From Oopsacas minuta (lineage: Eukaryota; Porifera; Hexactinellida; Lyssacinosida; Leucopsacidae): a stretch of 64,000 nucleotides of DNA. The translations under genes and the position numbers were made by a program. Where the stretch lies: contig JAKMXF010000166.1 of assembly GCA_024704765.1 (NCBI GenBank), positions 522,743 through 586,742 on the forward strand, given 5' to 3'. This document shows positions 42,111 to 53,740 of this stretch, one piece after another; position 1 is the stretch's first letter; each line of letters starts with the position of its first letter. The notes below the pieces were generated by a model. The model was given only the letters and a program-made list of their open reading frames with translations. It was not told where the DNA came from and searched no databases.

Positions 42111-44195
42111 CTATGAAATACGAGGTAAGCTAGCACAACCAAATTTATCGTTCCACTGTATATACACATCTAGATCGGTCTCAGATACGCTAGGCTTGAC
42201 AAGCGAGAGAGCGCTGATAAAATCTTCATAAGTTATAGGTCTGACCTGTTCCTTTGAGACTTGAAATATGTCTGCTACATCTAAGGACCTAATAGGTCCC
42301 AGTGCTGCTTCTTTGCACAAGTTAGTCATGTCTGCTCCAGAGAAACCAGAAGTCTTTTCTACTATACCGATAAAATCCTGTTCCGTGAGAGAATGAGATT
42401 GTTCTGACATCAATCGTGATGTGATTGTCCTCCTAGCCATCTGGTTGGGTAGAGGGATGTAGAGTCGTTTGGATAGTCTCCGTCTTGCTGCTTCATCTAT
42501 TTCTTGTGGTCTATTCGTAGCTCCCACCACTAATATCCTATCCTCACTCTGAGTAGTAGCTCCGTCTAATTGAACCAAGAACTCAGTCTTAATTCTACGC
42601 GAGGACTCATGTTCATTATCAGATCTCTGAGTTAGAATAGAGTCAATCTCGTCTATGAATATGACAGCTGGTTGATGATGCTTGGCTATTGTGAATAAAG
42701 CACGTACCATCTTCTCTCCCTCACCCACCCACTTAGAGGTTAGCGAGGAAGCAGAGATGCTGAAGAAGGTAGCACCTGCTTGACTAGCAATGCATTTACC
42801 GATTAGAGTTTTGCCAGTGCCTGGAGGACCAAACAACAATATTCCTTTTGGAGGCCCTCTTAGCCCTGTGAAGATATCAGGACGTAACATCGGCCAAACT
42901 ATGATTTCTTTTATAGTCCCTTTAGCAAACTCAAGCCCTGCTATGTCATCCCAATGTACTGGAGGTCCATTATCCACTATTTCCCTTATTATCATCTCAA
43001 CAAGTTTAGGATCCAGAGCTTTCAGATATTCGTCTTGTTTAGTGTTTGTATTAATTCCATATTGAGTAGCTTCTAGGGTTCCATTTCGAGAGATGGGAGG
43101 TATAAACTTGGTACTTAAGCCTGATCTGTTACAAAACGGCTTCTGAATCTGATTTACATCTGACAGGTTCTGCTGTTTGCTAACTGGTATCTTCCCCAGA
43201 GCTGATACAAAGAGAGAGTTAGTAGCAGGAGCAGTAGAGGTGTTTTCTTCTTCCTCAGAAGATTCAGACTCGTACTTTCTGCGATATCTATTACGATAGT
43301 TATTATTAGTTTTCAGTCTTTTCGCTCTCTCTTTAGGGGGTATATAGTACTCTTCATCGTAATCCTTCACTAGCTTTGTGCCGTGACGAGATGCATTGTT
43401 AGTGGAGTTTGATTCTCTTTGACTCTCATGGAATTTCTTTAGACTACTAGTAGAGCTAATTGTTGGAGCTTCAATCGGATGGTAGTTCAGCTGCTCAGCT
43501 AGAGAGGGTATGTGTCTGGGAGGTTGAAATGTACTTATCACCATTTTCGAGGCTATATCTGGATAAACAGGCTGAGTGCTTGAAGCGAGGATTTCTGATT
43601 TAGTACTATCTAGTTCTGTATGACCAGTGCAATCAGGATCTATATCTATAATCTGAGTAGGGAGTTGGGAGTTTACCTTACCTTTGTTATTTCCTATCTT
43701 ACGTTTTCTAAGAATATTTCCAGGCAATTTTTGATGAATGCCTTTCTTGTCAGTATCTTCATATTCCTTTTCTGTTTCTCCAACTGTGTTAGTTTCTCCT
43801 TCGTTATCTTGTTGAGTACATTCATGTCTCTCATCTAAGAGATCGGGTTTATTTTTAGATTTAATTTGTATTCCTTCTGTTAGATTTTCTTTCATTGCAT
43901 TTACTTTCTCTAAAGTCAATTCGCTCTGCCAATACACTTTATACGATTGTTGAGGTTCAAAGAAATCTTGATTTACTGGAAGGTCATATTTAATTTTTCT
44001 TATCAATTCTTTATAATTTTCAAGAGATTTATCTAACAATTCTTTACAAATATTTGAATTAGCTTCATGAGGAGTTGGTTGATTTGAGTAACGAATATTT
44101 ATCCTGTTGTTTCTAATCTTTACAAATTGGACTTGCGACTTTTTCTTGCTCTGGAGTGGTTTGGAGTCTTGATAATCAGTAGTATCATCCTCCAT
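42111..44195 (-). CDS. FIGNL1: Fidgetin-like protein 1, AAA ATPase
   Basis: 694 residues in one exon. FIGNL1 is an AAA ATPase that strips RAD51 from chromatin and limits inter-homologue crossovers with FIRRM. Its relatives fidgetin and spastin sever microtubules. The C-terminal 300 residues form the AAA module: [12 protein letters not shown] leader, Walker [10 protein letters not shown] (about 456), pore loop KWVGEGEKM, Walker B VIFIDEID (about 512), sensor [10 protein letters not shown], and the Arg-finger stretch [14 protein letters not shown] meiotic-clade C-terminal helix completes it. The N-terminal half is polar and poorly conserved. SLFVSALGK near residue 328 is an F-x-x-A candidate for RAD51 contact (inference). 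The length matches vertebrate FIGNL1 (about 674). An acceptor-like TTTAG lies 4 nt before the ATG. Confidence 0.9.
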   Translation of the reverse strand: MEDDTTDYQDSKPLQSKKKSQVQFVKIRNNRINIRYSNQPTPHEANSNICKELLDKSLENYKELIRKIKYDLPVNQDFFEPQQSYKVYWQSELTLEKVNAMKENLTEGIQIKSKNKPDLLDERHECTQQDNEGETNTVGETEKEYEDTDKKGIHQKLPGNILRKRKIGNNKGKVNSQLPTQIIDIDPDCTGHTELDSTKSEILASSTQPVYPDIASKMVISTFQPPRHIPSLAEQLNYHPIEAPTISSTSSLKKFHESQRESNSTNNASRHGTKLVKDYDEEYYIPPKERAKRLKTNNNYRNRYRRKYESESSEEEENTSTAPATNSLFVSALGKIPVSKQQNLSDVNQIQKPFCNRSGLSTKFIPPISRNGTLEATQYGINTNTKQDEYLKALDPKLVEMIIREIVDNGPPVHWDDIAGLEFAKGTIKEIIVWPMLRPDIFTGLRGPPKGILLFGPPGTGKTLIGKCIASQAGATFFSISASSLTSKWVGEGEKMVRALFTIAKHHQPAVIFIDEIDSILTQRSDNEHESSRRIKTEFLVQLDGATTQSEDRILVVGATNRPQEIDEAARRRLSKRLYIPLPNQMARRTITSRLMSEQSHSLTEQDFIGIVEKTSGFSGADMTNLCKEAALGPIRSLDVADIFQVSKEQVRPITYEDFISALSLVKPSVSETDLDVYIQWNDKFGCASLPRIS

Positions 44196-45313
44196 TTATC
44201 TAAATTTTATAAACTTAATTGGTTAAAATTGACTTAATTAAAGAATGACAAATCATAAAATGTCCACCCGACAGACTGGGAGAGCAGCTCGTAGTATCCA
44301 TGTTTCCCTCAAGCCGCGAAACCATAGACCATGTTTCCCTTACAATTGACTAGCCCAAACGAGAAATTGGAATTTGACCCACACTAAACACTAATACACA
44401 TGCATAGAAGAGATTAGTTATTGCAAAGTTTACATGCAAACGAACCGAAACACAAATTAGACAAATAAAGTCTCATTGCAACAAATCAAATTGTGCGTAA
44501 ATAAATATTTTTAATATTTATCGTAAAGTGGTGAAAATATAATTAATCATACAATACAAATTCCGACCCAAAATGTATGCTAACCAATTTTCATGTTAAT
44601 CGGACCGCTAGATTTCGCACCGTACGGACAGATGGTATTCCTTGAAATTTATTAACTTATGGAAATCTGAGTCATTACCTGCACCAGTGGCTGAACAGGG
44701 TATTTATTTCCCCTGGCACAATAAGACATCTAACAAACCATAATTTGACCCTAAATCTAAACATATTTAATAAGTAAATACACATTTTAGTCATTTCATA
44801 TTTAGTAATGTATCTCCAGTCAACACCCGGTAACAACTCAAACCTCAGTGGAAATCAAAATCGGTTCGAGTTAGTGGATAGCCTCCATTTAAGGTCCCAA
44901 TATCCCTGCGACACACTAGAATGATTAAAAGCTAAAATTTCTATTGCTTTTTCAGTTTTTTATGATCTTTCCAAAAATGCAATAAAAAACACTTATCAAA
45001 TTATTCAAAAATTACATTCTTAATTAAAATCTGTTCGAAAAATCGAATGTTAAGAGCTATCGGATGTGATAAGAACTAAAACAACGAAAGAAGTGTACAT
45101 TCGTTCGAAATAACGAATTTCGAGTTAACCAGCATTCGAGATAACGAATGGTTTATCCTTATAAACCGAATAGTAAAACTAGGGGAAAGGAAATTCGTTC
45201 GAGGTACCGGATGTTGAGTCTCCCCGGGACCGATACTGTAGCCACAGCTAAAAATAAATATGTGAAATCACCAATTAACACCATGATTGTATCAATGCAA
45301 ATATGATAGTGAG
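44196..45313. other. Intergenic with palindromic TTCG/CGAA repeats
   Basis: It contains a second copy of a dispersed repeat (about 44868-44945, GTGGATAGCCTCCATTTAAG). The stretch 45040-45240 is rich in short palindromic ATTCGNNCGAAAT-type motifs and ends in CCGATACTG-TA, which suggests a decayed pogo-like end. No gene. Confidence 0.6.
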
Positions 45314-45733
45314 TTATGAGTTTGTTGTTCTCCCTCTACCTCTAGCCATATACCCTCCCCTCCCTCCCCTGCCTCCTCTCCCACTAGGTGCTCCCCTCAC
45401 CCCAGCACCACCCCTTCCACTTCCTCTTGTTCTTGGACCGTCTCTCCCACCCATACGTGGCTTTTTGATGGCAGACACAACCTGGCTATCTTCTTTTACC
45501 ATGTCTAACACTTCGTCTGGTATTCGTATATATTTTATTGTTGTACCACGGATGTACACCTCTTGCATCCGCCAAAATTTATCCCCATCTTTTGAAGTAC
45601 AAATAACATCTCTTAAGTGAATATTCATCCACGCGTCGACCGCAACCAAATTACCATTATAAGTTTCTCCATTTTTCAGTTCGACTAGAATTGAGTGGCC
45701 TTGAGCAACTTTCAGTAGAGTTAGTGGTAACAT
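45314..45733 (-). CDS. LSM4: U6 snRNA-associated Sm-like protein LSm4
   Basis: 139 residues in one exon. LSm4 sits in the nuclear LSm2-8 ring that binds the U6 snRNA 3' end and in the cytoplasmic LSm1-7 ring for mRNA decapping. The first 75 residues are the Sm fold: [27 protein letters not shown] (Sm1), VDAWMNIHL with the RNA-contacting Asn, and [14 protein letters not shown] (Sm2). The tail from about residue 90 is an RGG-rich segment (RGGRGGRGG), as in animal LSm4, where it helps P-body assembly. ATG choice and length match the family exactly. An acceptor-like AATCTAG ends 2 nt before the ATG. Confidence 0.96.
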   Translation of the reverse strand: MLPLTLLKVAQGHSILVELKNGETYNGNLVAVDAWMNIHLRDVICTSKDGDKFWRMQEVYIRGTTIKYIRIPDEVLDMVKEDSQVVSAIKKPRMGGRDGPRTRGSGRGGAGVRGAPSGRGGRGGRGGYMARGRGRTTNS

Positions 45734-45849
45734 AGCTAGATTGGGATGATAAGTTAAATAAAATAAATTTTTTTAAATTTGTGTATTTTATAAACCTAAA
45801 CAATAACAGATATTCGCAATCTGTTGTGAATTCGAATTCAGGCTACTTG

Positions 45850-46165
45850 CAAGATTACCATTGTTTGTGTACTTTATATTCATAAAAACAACAATATATA
45901 TATATATATATAACTAATTCAAAAGTGGGAAATTCAGAACAGCATATTCGATATATTTGTCAGGTTTTATTGAATTACTAGCACGCTTCGCTTGCTCGCG
46001 CTCCGCGGCTTGCGAACATTGTATTCGTATTAGGCTCGGCACTTCGTTCATAGAATTAACTAAAGAATATAGTACAGCATATTCAGGATACGTTGGTGAT
46101 AAATTCATATTTGGAATCAGCGTACCCGATTACCCCCAGTATAACTGTTGAAAGCAACTTTCTAG
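45850..46165 (-). mobile_element. Helitron-like repeat, copy G
   Basis: The GC-rich hairpin end (CTAGCACGCTTCGCTTGCTC, then GCGCTCCGCGGCTTGCGAAC) at about 45978 marks the element. The following GGCTCGGCACTTCG and the TACCCGATTACCCCCAGTATAA stretch match the other copies. The boundaries on both sides are uncertain. Confidence 0.5.
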
Positions 46166-46192
46166 GATTAATTAGAAAATTGTTTACTTATT

Positions 46193-46272
46193 CAGTAGAA
46201 CCTTGTTAGTACTTACACGATCGGAGAATCGAATTTGTACTGCTTATCAGGAGTGCGTATTACCAGAGCAAT
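46193..46272. mobile_element. Degenerate pogo-like MITE fragment
   Basis: It starts CAGTAGAACCTTGTTAGTAC, then TTGTACTGCTTATCAGGAGT and GCGTATTACCAG, paralleling the left half of the 41.4 kb MITE. The right end is not recognised. Confidence 0.55.
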
Positions 46273-46764
46273 ATCAATTGAAAATAATTGTAGCTACATG
46301 ATTTTGTGTAAATATTTGTTCGCACTAGCTTTGTACACAATTGTTATACTCACTAATAATCGTTGTACGCAGTATGTAGAAATTCAAATATTCAAATAAT
46401 ATATAGTATGTACAATTCTGCTTGTAATAGATTGTATTTCGAAAGAATTTTTGACAATCCACCTAGTTAATACATTTATTTAGTAAACTTTTCTGAACCG
46501 AGAACTGTAGTCTCATCACAGAAAAAGAATGGCCAAAAGAACACTTAAATATAAGGACAGGTAACCATAAAAAAGATTGTACTCCTTAAAGAAGGACATC
46601 TGACCACCCTGGTATTAGGATTGTAAATATTGTAAATATTGTAAAGATTATTATTTAATTTCTCTAAACTAATTGGCGAACCAATAATACTCTAATCATC
46701 ATCTATTACATACCCTAGAATGCAGTTAACTAAATATTGAATATTAATGAACTACCAAAGATTG

Positions 46765-47358
46765 TTATAAAGCGTGAGAGTCATCTTCTCCATCTTGCAG
46801 CCTCATTCTCTCAGCTTTCTTCTGAGCTGCCCTCTCCTCACGCTTCACCTTAGTGGCCTTTGCCTTATCTCTCCTGGCTTGAGCTTGATCTGCTTGTAGC
46901 TTAGCTCGGACATCCTCTGCTTTCTTCTTGTGTATGTGCTCCATCAGAACTCTCTTATTCTTGAATATGTTACCTTTCGCCCTGAGGTATAGCTTATGAT
47001 AAAGGTGACAATCAATCTTTTTATTTGCACGGTATTTCTTGAGAAGCCTTCTAAGAATTCTCTGTCTCCTCATCCAAATTACTTTTTCTGGCATCCTAGC
47101 ATTTGCGGTTCCCTTCCTTTTGCCACGCCCCATGTGACGTCCCTTTCCTTTCGCTTCGGCTCTAATACGTACACGAGCGCGACTGTGAATAACTTCTGGT
47201 TTTTGAATAATCAGTCCATCTTTCACAAGTTTTCGAATATTTTGCCGCGAATTAGCGTTTGCTATTTCGCTGTTTTCATTGGGGTCTAGCCAAACCTTCC
47301 GTTTCCCACACTTGAGGACACTTGAAGCTAAACGTTTCTGTAGACGGAGGTTACTCAT
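46765..47358 (-). CDS. RPL19: 60S ribosomal protein L19 (eL19)
   Basis: 197 residues in one exon. eL19 is an essential large-subunit protein whose long C-terminal helix forms a bridge to the 40S subunit. The match is end to end: [46 protein letters not shown], the family core [19 protein letters not shown], and [16 protein letters not shown], then [11 protein letters not shown] and a Lys/Arg-rich helix. The open frame extends 21 codons upstream, but the family start and an acceptor-like TTGTTAG about 7 nt before it place the ATG at 47358. The upstream part is probably 5' leader. The last residues (DGEDDSHAL) are acidic and lineage-specific. Confidence 0.97.
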   Translation of the reverse strand: MSNLRLQKRLASSVLKCGKRKVWLDPNENSEIANANSRQNIRKLVKDGLIIQKPEVIHSRARVRIRAEAKGKGRHMGRGKRKGTANARMPEKVIWMRRQRILRRLLKKYRANKKIDCHLYHKLYLRAKGNIFKNKRVLMEHIHKKKAEDVRAKLQADQAQARRDKAKATKVKREERAAQKKAERMRLQDGEDDSHAL

Positions 47359-48631
47359 AGTATTTCTAACAATATATGTAAATCTCAAAATAGATATACG
47401 TATAGTCAACTCCCTGTACATCGAAGTTCAGGGCCGCGATATTTACTTCGAAAACCCGATGGATTATACGTTACTTTAATGGTTAGGAAGGGAATTGGAA
47501 CCATATTTGTACAATTTCTGACTTCGATATAAGCAGGCAGGGTTTCATACAGTATCTTTCTGGGGGGTGGGAAGAATATCAGGATTACCGAGATCGAATG
47601 ATTATTTAGTATTGAGTTCTGGCCTATAGGCCTATACCCAAGATTCTTATCATAATTGTCAAGCCTCGCGGATCAAAATGAGACTCATGAATTCGAACAC
47701 AATCTCACTTTGGGAATTTTAAGTTATTACAGTGATTCATAATGTAATAGGTAATCTACACTAATAAGCTATTAAGGTGGGTAGAATTCCTATTAGTCAT
47801 CTATTTCATTTCAAAAGACTGGAATCTCACGGATAGATTTTACAAAAGTTGACAACTATGACTGCTGCTCGTTAGAGCAATTTCATATTTTATGATATTG
47901 TTGGAACCATCCACATATAGAGAAATAGTGTGTAATTATATCGTGTGCTGAAAATTTTAGATAATATTTGGTAAAATGTTTGCTGGGAATAGATAAGTGA
48001 GTAATGGCAGAAGAATTCTAAAATTAATAAGCTGTGCTTCCCCTTATTCGGACGCCTAGAGTAAGTTTTGGAGAGTCATATCTGATTCAACAAGTGCATC
48101 AGTATCTGAGAAGTTCGATAATTAACTAATTTGAGAAGAAGATCTCCATTTCAAAAGCTAGACCAAGCTCTAAACTGCCAATCAAACAATCTGGAGGTAA
48201 TCTGGCATCCGATAATATTTCCTGGAAGCCTGGACACTAATCCGAGTAAAGTAAAGTCCTGGGCATTTTTGGCCTCCCCGGACCAATTTTTAGGAGACCA
48301 AAGGGTACGGGGATGCGGACTACGCCCATGATTACACCCCAAGTCACCAACCACGGCTAGTTAGTAATTAGCTAATTGCTGTGTACAGTGTACACATAAT
48401 TAATGCTACATAGCACCACTGGGCGCAACATTATTATTTCGATAGTGCATAAACTCGGGAACCGAAACCTTTTCAAAATTAAAATAACTGAAATATATGT
48501 AAACATTATATTACGCCTTTATATACAAGTAAAAGCATATAAACAAATTAACAAACAATAAAAAAGTTTACAAGCCATATAAAATATGTTTATTCATAAG
48601 TATAAATAATCCATTGATTCTTGAGGACGTG
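47359..48631. other. Intergenic, nothing specific seen
   Basis: 1.27 kb between RPL19 and the TMEM179-like gene. Overlapping open frames on both strands at 48131-48354 show no family similarity. No clear repeat termini were found. Confidence 0.6.
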
Positions 48632-49324
48632 CTACACCATCGCTAATGCTATATTGGTAGCATCTGCAATAGGTCCAGAACCATGCTTCTTCCGTTGATA
48701 ATATACTGTACCTCTGATAATGTATAATACGGTAAGGATAAGAAGGATTAATACTGTAATCCAAGAAGAACTTTGTGATGCATTTAGTGTATCGAATACT
48801 TCATAATTAGAACCTGTTGTTATTGTCTCCCAAATTCCTGAACCACAGGCTTGTGCGGACTTTGAATCCGCCATTTCACTACTGGCAATGTTTATGCAAG
48901 ATGAAATGAAACCGAATGTAATAATACAGGCGTTAGAGAGTGCAAACAATAAGATTATGCCACTGAGAACTGCAATGATTATTTCCACACAGCTAAGATT
49001 AACACCCATAAAAATTTTGATAGCGTGGTATAACATGAATCCGAGAGTAGTTACTCCAACTAAACATGGAGCTATTATTGTGAATATACAAATTTCACTA
49101 CCGTAGGCATCAAAAATTGGTTGATTGTCTACGAAATGAATAAATAGTGTACATTCTCCAAGCTTTGATACCGCTGTAGATGAAACAGGAATTATTCCCA
49201 TAGTTAGAAGAGTAATACAATTGCATACCAAAACAGCTACCCAACCAATCAGCAATACAAAATCAGCTATTCTACCTGGAGTAGATTTCTTAATCACAAA
49301 AGCAAGTAATCTTCTGTAGCACAT
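48632..49324 (-). CDS. Four-pass membrane protein, TMEM179-like
   Basis: 230 residues in one exon, true ATG. Four hydrophobic spans at about residues 20-42, 80-102, 110-136 and 185-207, with short basic cytosolic ends (MCYRRLL... and YYQRKKHG). The first extracellular loop contains GECTLF and the second a Cys near 160. The order GEC-TLF / C-x-F at span 2 / long span 3 / C-containing loop / span 4 resembles TMEM179 and TMEM179B, whose molecular role is poorly known. Claudin-like or tetraspan proteins of other families remain possible because the claudin W-GLW-C-C and tetraspanin CCG motifs are absent. An acceptor-like ATTATAG lies 5 nt upstream of the ATG. Confidence 0.5.
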   Translation of the reverse strand: MCYRRLLAFVIKKSTPGRIADFVLLIGWVAVLVCNCITLLTMGIIPVSSTAVSKLGECTLFIHFVDNQPIFDAYGSEICIFTIIAPCLVGVTTLGFMLYHAIKIFMGVNLSCVEIIIAVLSGIILLFALSNACIITFGFISSCINIASSEMADSKSAQACGSGIWETITTGSNYEVFDTLNASQSSSWITVLILLILTVLYIIRGTVYYQRKKHGSGPIADATNIALAMV

Positions 49325-49804
49325 TTAGACTATAATTATTATTCCTTGAGTTGACTAATTCTAATTTTAATAGATTGTAAATTACTATAATTCATATATT
49401 CTAAGCTTTTATAATATATATTTTCACTGAATGGCCTAATTTTTACTAAAGTTGCATTTAATTAAGTATTCAACCTAGTTACCACTGGAAGCATAGTAAT
49501 GTGAAGACAATCCATGAAGAATGTGGTTTGTTTCAATCTAATGAATATGAATATGAATCTATGATTATTAATCAATTTAATACTAAAAATATATCCAACA
49601 TTTATATGATGTAATTGGTATGATTCCCAGTTTGCATTCTTTGTTCTGAATTCTTATCTTAGTTACCTAACATCACTTAAGGAATCCTATTCTATATTAT
49701 CAAATGTTTAATATTCTAAGATTATTCTAAAAATAGTGGTTGATTAATGTATTTAATTAGAATCTAACGTTAACCTAAGGTATCTCTTAATTTTGATATA
49801 ATTA

Positions 49805-50017
49805 GTAATAATTATTACAGATTCCTTATATATAGCTTAACTATAGTATAATACAGTTTTTTGTAATACAAAAACCCCATACCCTAATTCCAAAAAAGGT
49901 GACTTTCATTAGGCCTAACAAATGACCTTTCCTCGAACATAGAAAAGCTAATACACAAAAACTGTACTATAGTATAGTTGAGCTATCAATAAGTTCTTTG
50001 TAATTATTAACAACATT
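49805..50017. mobile_element. MITE with long terminal inverted repeats
   Basis: The outer arms TAATAATTATTACAGATTCC and its mirrored counterpart near 50000 continue into CTTAACTATAGTATAATACA on the left and TGTACTATAGTATAGTTGAG on the right. The unique centre is about 70 bp. It has no coding capacity. Confidence 0.75.
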
Positions 50018-50841
50018 CGATCCAGAAATACTTACGTATAATAAGATATTATTGATTTAATATTTAATCTGGTCGATATTAGCTTACTCAGTAAAATTAC
50101 AACTACCATTACGTTGTGAGTCTAGTAACATTAGACATTTTCTGTGTGGTAATACTATACTCAATTAATTTTTATTCTTAGTCACTGTGTACTTACTACA
50201 CTGGTACACGATTTTAAACGAAGGGATGTTGTAGTCTTGTTATTTTACTATACTACATATTTCATTTCTTGTCTATATGTTACATTAAACAATAATTCAT
50301 GTTGATGGCCAGCATTTTGAGTATAACAGGTTGGGATCTAAGATAAATCCCTGATGCAAACTGGATCATAAGATCACCAAAGGACCAAAGCCGTGGAAAG
50401 CAGATTTCAGTTGCTTAGGTTCTGGTTGACCTATGCAAAATATATGGAGCCACCAAAGTTTGTCTAATTGATTATAGATTTTCTATTAGCATTCCAAATG
50501 TTGGTCCGGTTTAAACCTCACCAACCTAATCGTCTCCGATGCCAGGCGGACAGTAAAGTGTAATCGCGGAGTTCGAATTTTTCTGTGTAATTATTGTATC
50601 TCAAAATTTGAATCAAAAGGTTCGAGTTCGAATTAGTACAATGATATGTCATACTTGCCAACCATCCAGGGATCCCTGAATTATCTCGGGATTTGTTATA
50701 TGAACCAGGGAAATATTGGAAAATTTCGGTCTTTTCTAATAAATATGGAACAAATCTTATTATTTGCATAGAAAATTTGAAATCCAGGGATTTCTAGAAA
50801 ATTTCTATGTAAACAGTTGCTAGTGGTTGTTAAGTATGATA

Positions 50842-51315
50842 CAGTGGAACCCCGGAAATACAGTCACCCACGGGACCGAGAAAAATGGCCGTAATTGTGA
50901 AACTTTTTGATGCGATTGTCCAGAAGAATTATGAATTAACTCCACTTTTCGTTTGAGATCCAGCTCATTGCGTTTGCTCGATGCCATTAATAACGTATGA
51001 ATTACTGTCTCATTAATCTGCTTTGCATTTACGTGTATATGTATACAATCCAATGTATTGTTATTGAATTGTCAAGAATGTGTTTTCGTTTTCAAACATC
51101 CAATAGCGATTCCTATTGTTAAGATTGGCCGTAATTCTGAGGTTAAAATAGGGTTTCGTTCTAAAAGTATGGCCGTAATTCGGAATAGCGGAGTGGCCGG
51201 AATTCTGAAATAAATTAATGTTAATGTCTATAGTATATTAAACGGGACTTTAAACAGTGTCCGGTATATCGAGGTGGCCGCTATTCTGGGGTGGCCATTA
51301 AGCGGGGTTCCACTG
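50842..51315. mobile_element. pogo-like non-autonomous element, 474 bp, TA duplication
   Basis: Termini CAGTGGAACCCCGGAAATAC (left) and GTGGCCATTAAGCGGGGTTC-CACTG (right), flanked by TA on both sides. Internally, GGCCGTAATTCTGA-type units repeat several times near the right end. There is no transposase frame. Confidence 0.85.
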
Positions 51316-51423
51316 TATGTGTAAATACTAAGTTTATACATTTGACAATTATTCTATGCTGGGATGATACAGGGTAGGTTTTATGTTTTCAAACGCAGAG
51401 CTAAATTTACTTACTAAATTTTC

Positions 51424-53534
51424 TAGATATAAACACCGACTGGTCTCTGCCTCAAGACATTGGTTGTAAGAAAGATGGACCTGCCCAACCACTAACTCTC
51501 TTCCCTACTAAACTTGATTGTAACCAACGAAAAACAAACCGATTCCAGGCATCGTGGTATAGTAAACACCCCTGGATCACTTACAGCGAATCGCAAGACA
51601 AAGCATTTTGTTTCCACATGTATACACTTCAGCATCACAAAGTTACAGGACAGGTTTACTAAAAAGGGATTTCATAATTGGCGAGTTGCAGTTGGAGACA
51701 AAAACAAAGGGCTAGACAAGCATGCTAGGTGTGAATCCCACATTATAGCTATTATGAAATGGGAAAGCTATAAGTCTAACCCTGTCGAGATTCAGGAAAG
51801 ACTTAATCCTAATCGTCGCATGCAGGTTGAGCAAAATAGAATCTATTTCGGTAAACTTGTCAGCTATATCAGGTGGTTTTGTCTTCAGGAAGTCGCTTTT
51901 CGAGATGAGGAGGAACACGCTGTCAGATCAGTCTGTAGAGGAAACTTCAGAGAACTTCTTGAATTAGAATTCGAGCTGCATCCCGAATTCCTAGCCCAGA
52001 AGAAGTCTATTATGGAGCAGTACTCAATTTACACAGATTACCTCAGTAAGACGGTCTACGAAGAATTTATCTCAATCATGGCTGGCGAGATTAGGAAAAT
52101 TATTGCAAGAGAGATTGCTCAAACAAAGTTCTACACATTAGTGTTGGACGAAGCTAAGGATGTCAGCGGCTATGAGCAGCTTTGTTTATGTGTAAGATAT
52201 TGCTCAGGATCTGTTCCAGCTGAAAGATTAATGGGGCTCATACGTCTTTCAGAGGGTCTGTTTGATGCATGTGCTATAGTCCATGAAGCTAAAGTTCTTA
52301 TTCAATTGCTGTCTGGTTTTGGGTGTTCACTAGTGGGATTAGCAGCTGATGGTGCTTCTGTTATGTCCGGTAAATTGGCTGGAGTGCAAGCACCACTTAA
52401 GGAAGAACATCCGTGGCTTATCTACGTGCACTGTGCTGCACATAGGCTTAATTTGGTTTTAGTAAAGGCTCTCAAAAATTTGTGTCCCGCTATGATCAAT
52501 ATAGTGGACAAACTCCACTCGCAATTCAATTCAGCTAAAACGAATGACAGTTTTGAAGCCGAGCAAAAGACACTCAAGATCAGGGTGCTAAAGATTCCAT
52601 AACGATCAGAAACAAGGTGGTCATCCATGTTCCACGTACTAGATGTTATATGCTCTCGCTTTAAACCGATCATGCTCACTCTTATGAAAAGGGCAGGGGA
52701 TGACGACAACGCAGCACTAACTGCTGGCGGTCTTTACCACAAGATGGCATGTGGTGAGTTCATAATTAATTGCGTCGTTCTGAGGGAAACCCTTTCAACT
52801 ATTCACAGCCTGAGTGAATATTTACAGGGAGCATCAATTGAGTGACATCACGTTGCACACGATATTAGAGCCTGTAAGTCAATGATTAGTCAGTTTGGAA
52901 ACGAAATGTCTGTTGGTGAAATGTTAGAACAAGCAGAAGAAATCAGTACTGATTGCTGTATACCCATAAATGTGACCTCACCAGTTAACATGACAAGAAA
53001 TTCAACAGAACATGTTGATTACTTGAGCCATATACAATCATTTTCAACAAAGGTTTGCCACAAAGTCTTAGCTGAATTAGAATTACGATTTCCTGACACT
53101 GGTATGGAGCTCCTCAAAGGCCTAGATGGCCTGAATAGCACTTCACAAAAGTACTTAAAAGGAAAACACTTAGTAAATTAATTGCTCATTATGGTGACGT
53201 ATTAGACGTTAATGAGACGTTACTTAATGCAGAATTAGCAAAGTATCACATGTTTGCTAATTCTGGATCAGGTATAGTAACCATGGATCCGGCTTACTAT
53301 CCCAATCTGATGAAACTCTTTAATTTAAAGAGAAGCTTGCCTGTATCATCAGCAGAAGCAGAGAGAAGTTTCTCAACGATGAAACGGGTGAAAACCCCAC
53401 AAAAAACCGTCTTGTTGACACACGTTTATCAGACCTCTGCCTCCTAGCTTCTGAAAAAGAATTGACCAAAGCTCTCAACATGAATAGCATAATAGACATC
53501 TTCAATCTGACAGAAAGAAGGGTGCCTCTATAAT
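51424..53534 (+). pseudogene. hAT transposase pseudogene with TTF-type zinc finger (hAT 1)
   Basis: The reading order is clear but broken. A TTF-type zinc-finger start (FQASWYSKHPWITY, then KAFCFHMY) lies at about 51520-51660 in one frame. The main body (51514 frame) has FYTLVLDEAKDVSG, LVGLAADGASVMSG and YVHCAAHRLNLVLV, typical of ZMYM/ZNF862-like hAT transposases. In-frame stops occur at 52600-52602 and 52843-52845. Frameshifts occur after 53181 and near 53400, where the hAT dimerisation block (LPVSSAEAERSFSTMKR) sits, followed by the end in another frame. A hAT-like right terminus (GTGCTGGATCCATCACTG) is present near 53671-53688. No matching left end was found. Confidence 0.85.
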
Positions 53535-53740
53535 TATAAATTATCTATTAATTTACAATAATAAATGCTTAGTTGATTAATTGTTGATTAATTGATAGTT
53601 AAATAACCCCGGCTCAGATTCGGCTTGCTTGTCTCGCCGCTGGGCATTGCACCCCCCCAGATATTTTGTGCTGGATCCATCACTGTTGTACATTAGACCA
53701 ATATTACCTCATTTCATACTAACTACCGATTCTTTTAAAG

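Larger units (their letters stand above)
45734..46764. other. Intergenic with repeat fragments
   Basis: It holds Helitron-like copy G (about 45850-46165, minus) and a degenerate MITE with left end CAGTAGAACCTTGTTAGTAC (from 46193). A TA microsatellite lies at 45896-45912. No gene. Confidence 0.6.
49325..51420. other. Gene-free stretch with MITEs
   Basis: It contains a fold-back MITE (about 49805-50017) and a 474-bp pogo-like element (50842-51315). No host gene was recognised. Confidence 0.65.

Noticed and set aside
47359-47421. 21-codon N-terminal extension of RPL19
   Set aside because: eL19 starts at the MSxLRLQKRL motif in animals, and an acceptor-like TAG lies between the extension and that ATG.
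48131-48354. Overlapping open frames on both strands
   Set aside because: Neither resembles a known protein and the two are complementary shadows of one another; no promoter or splice context.
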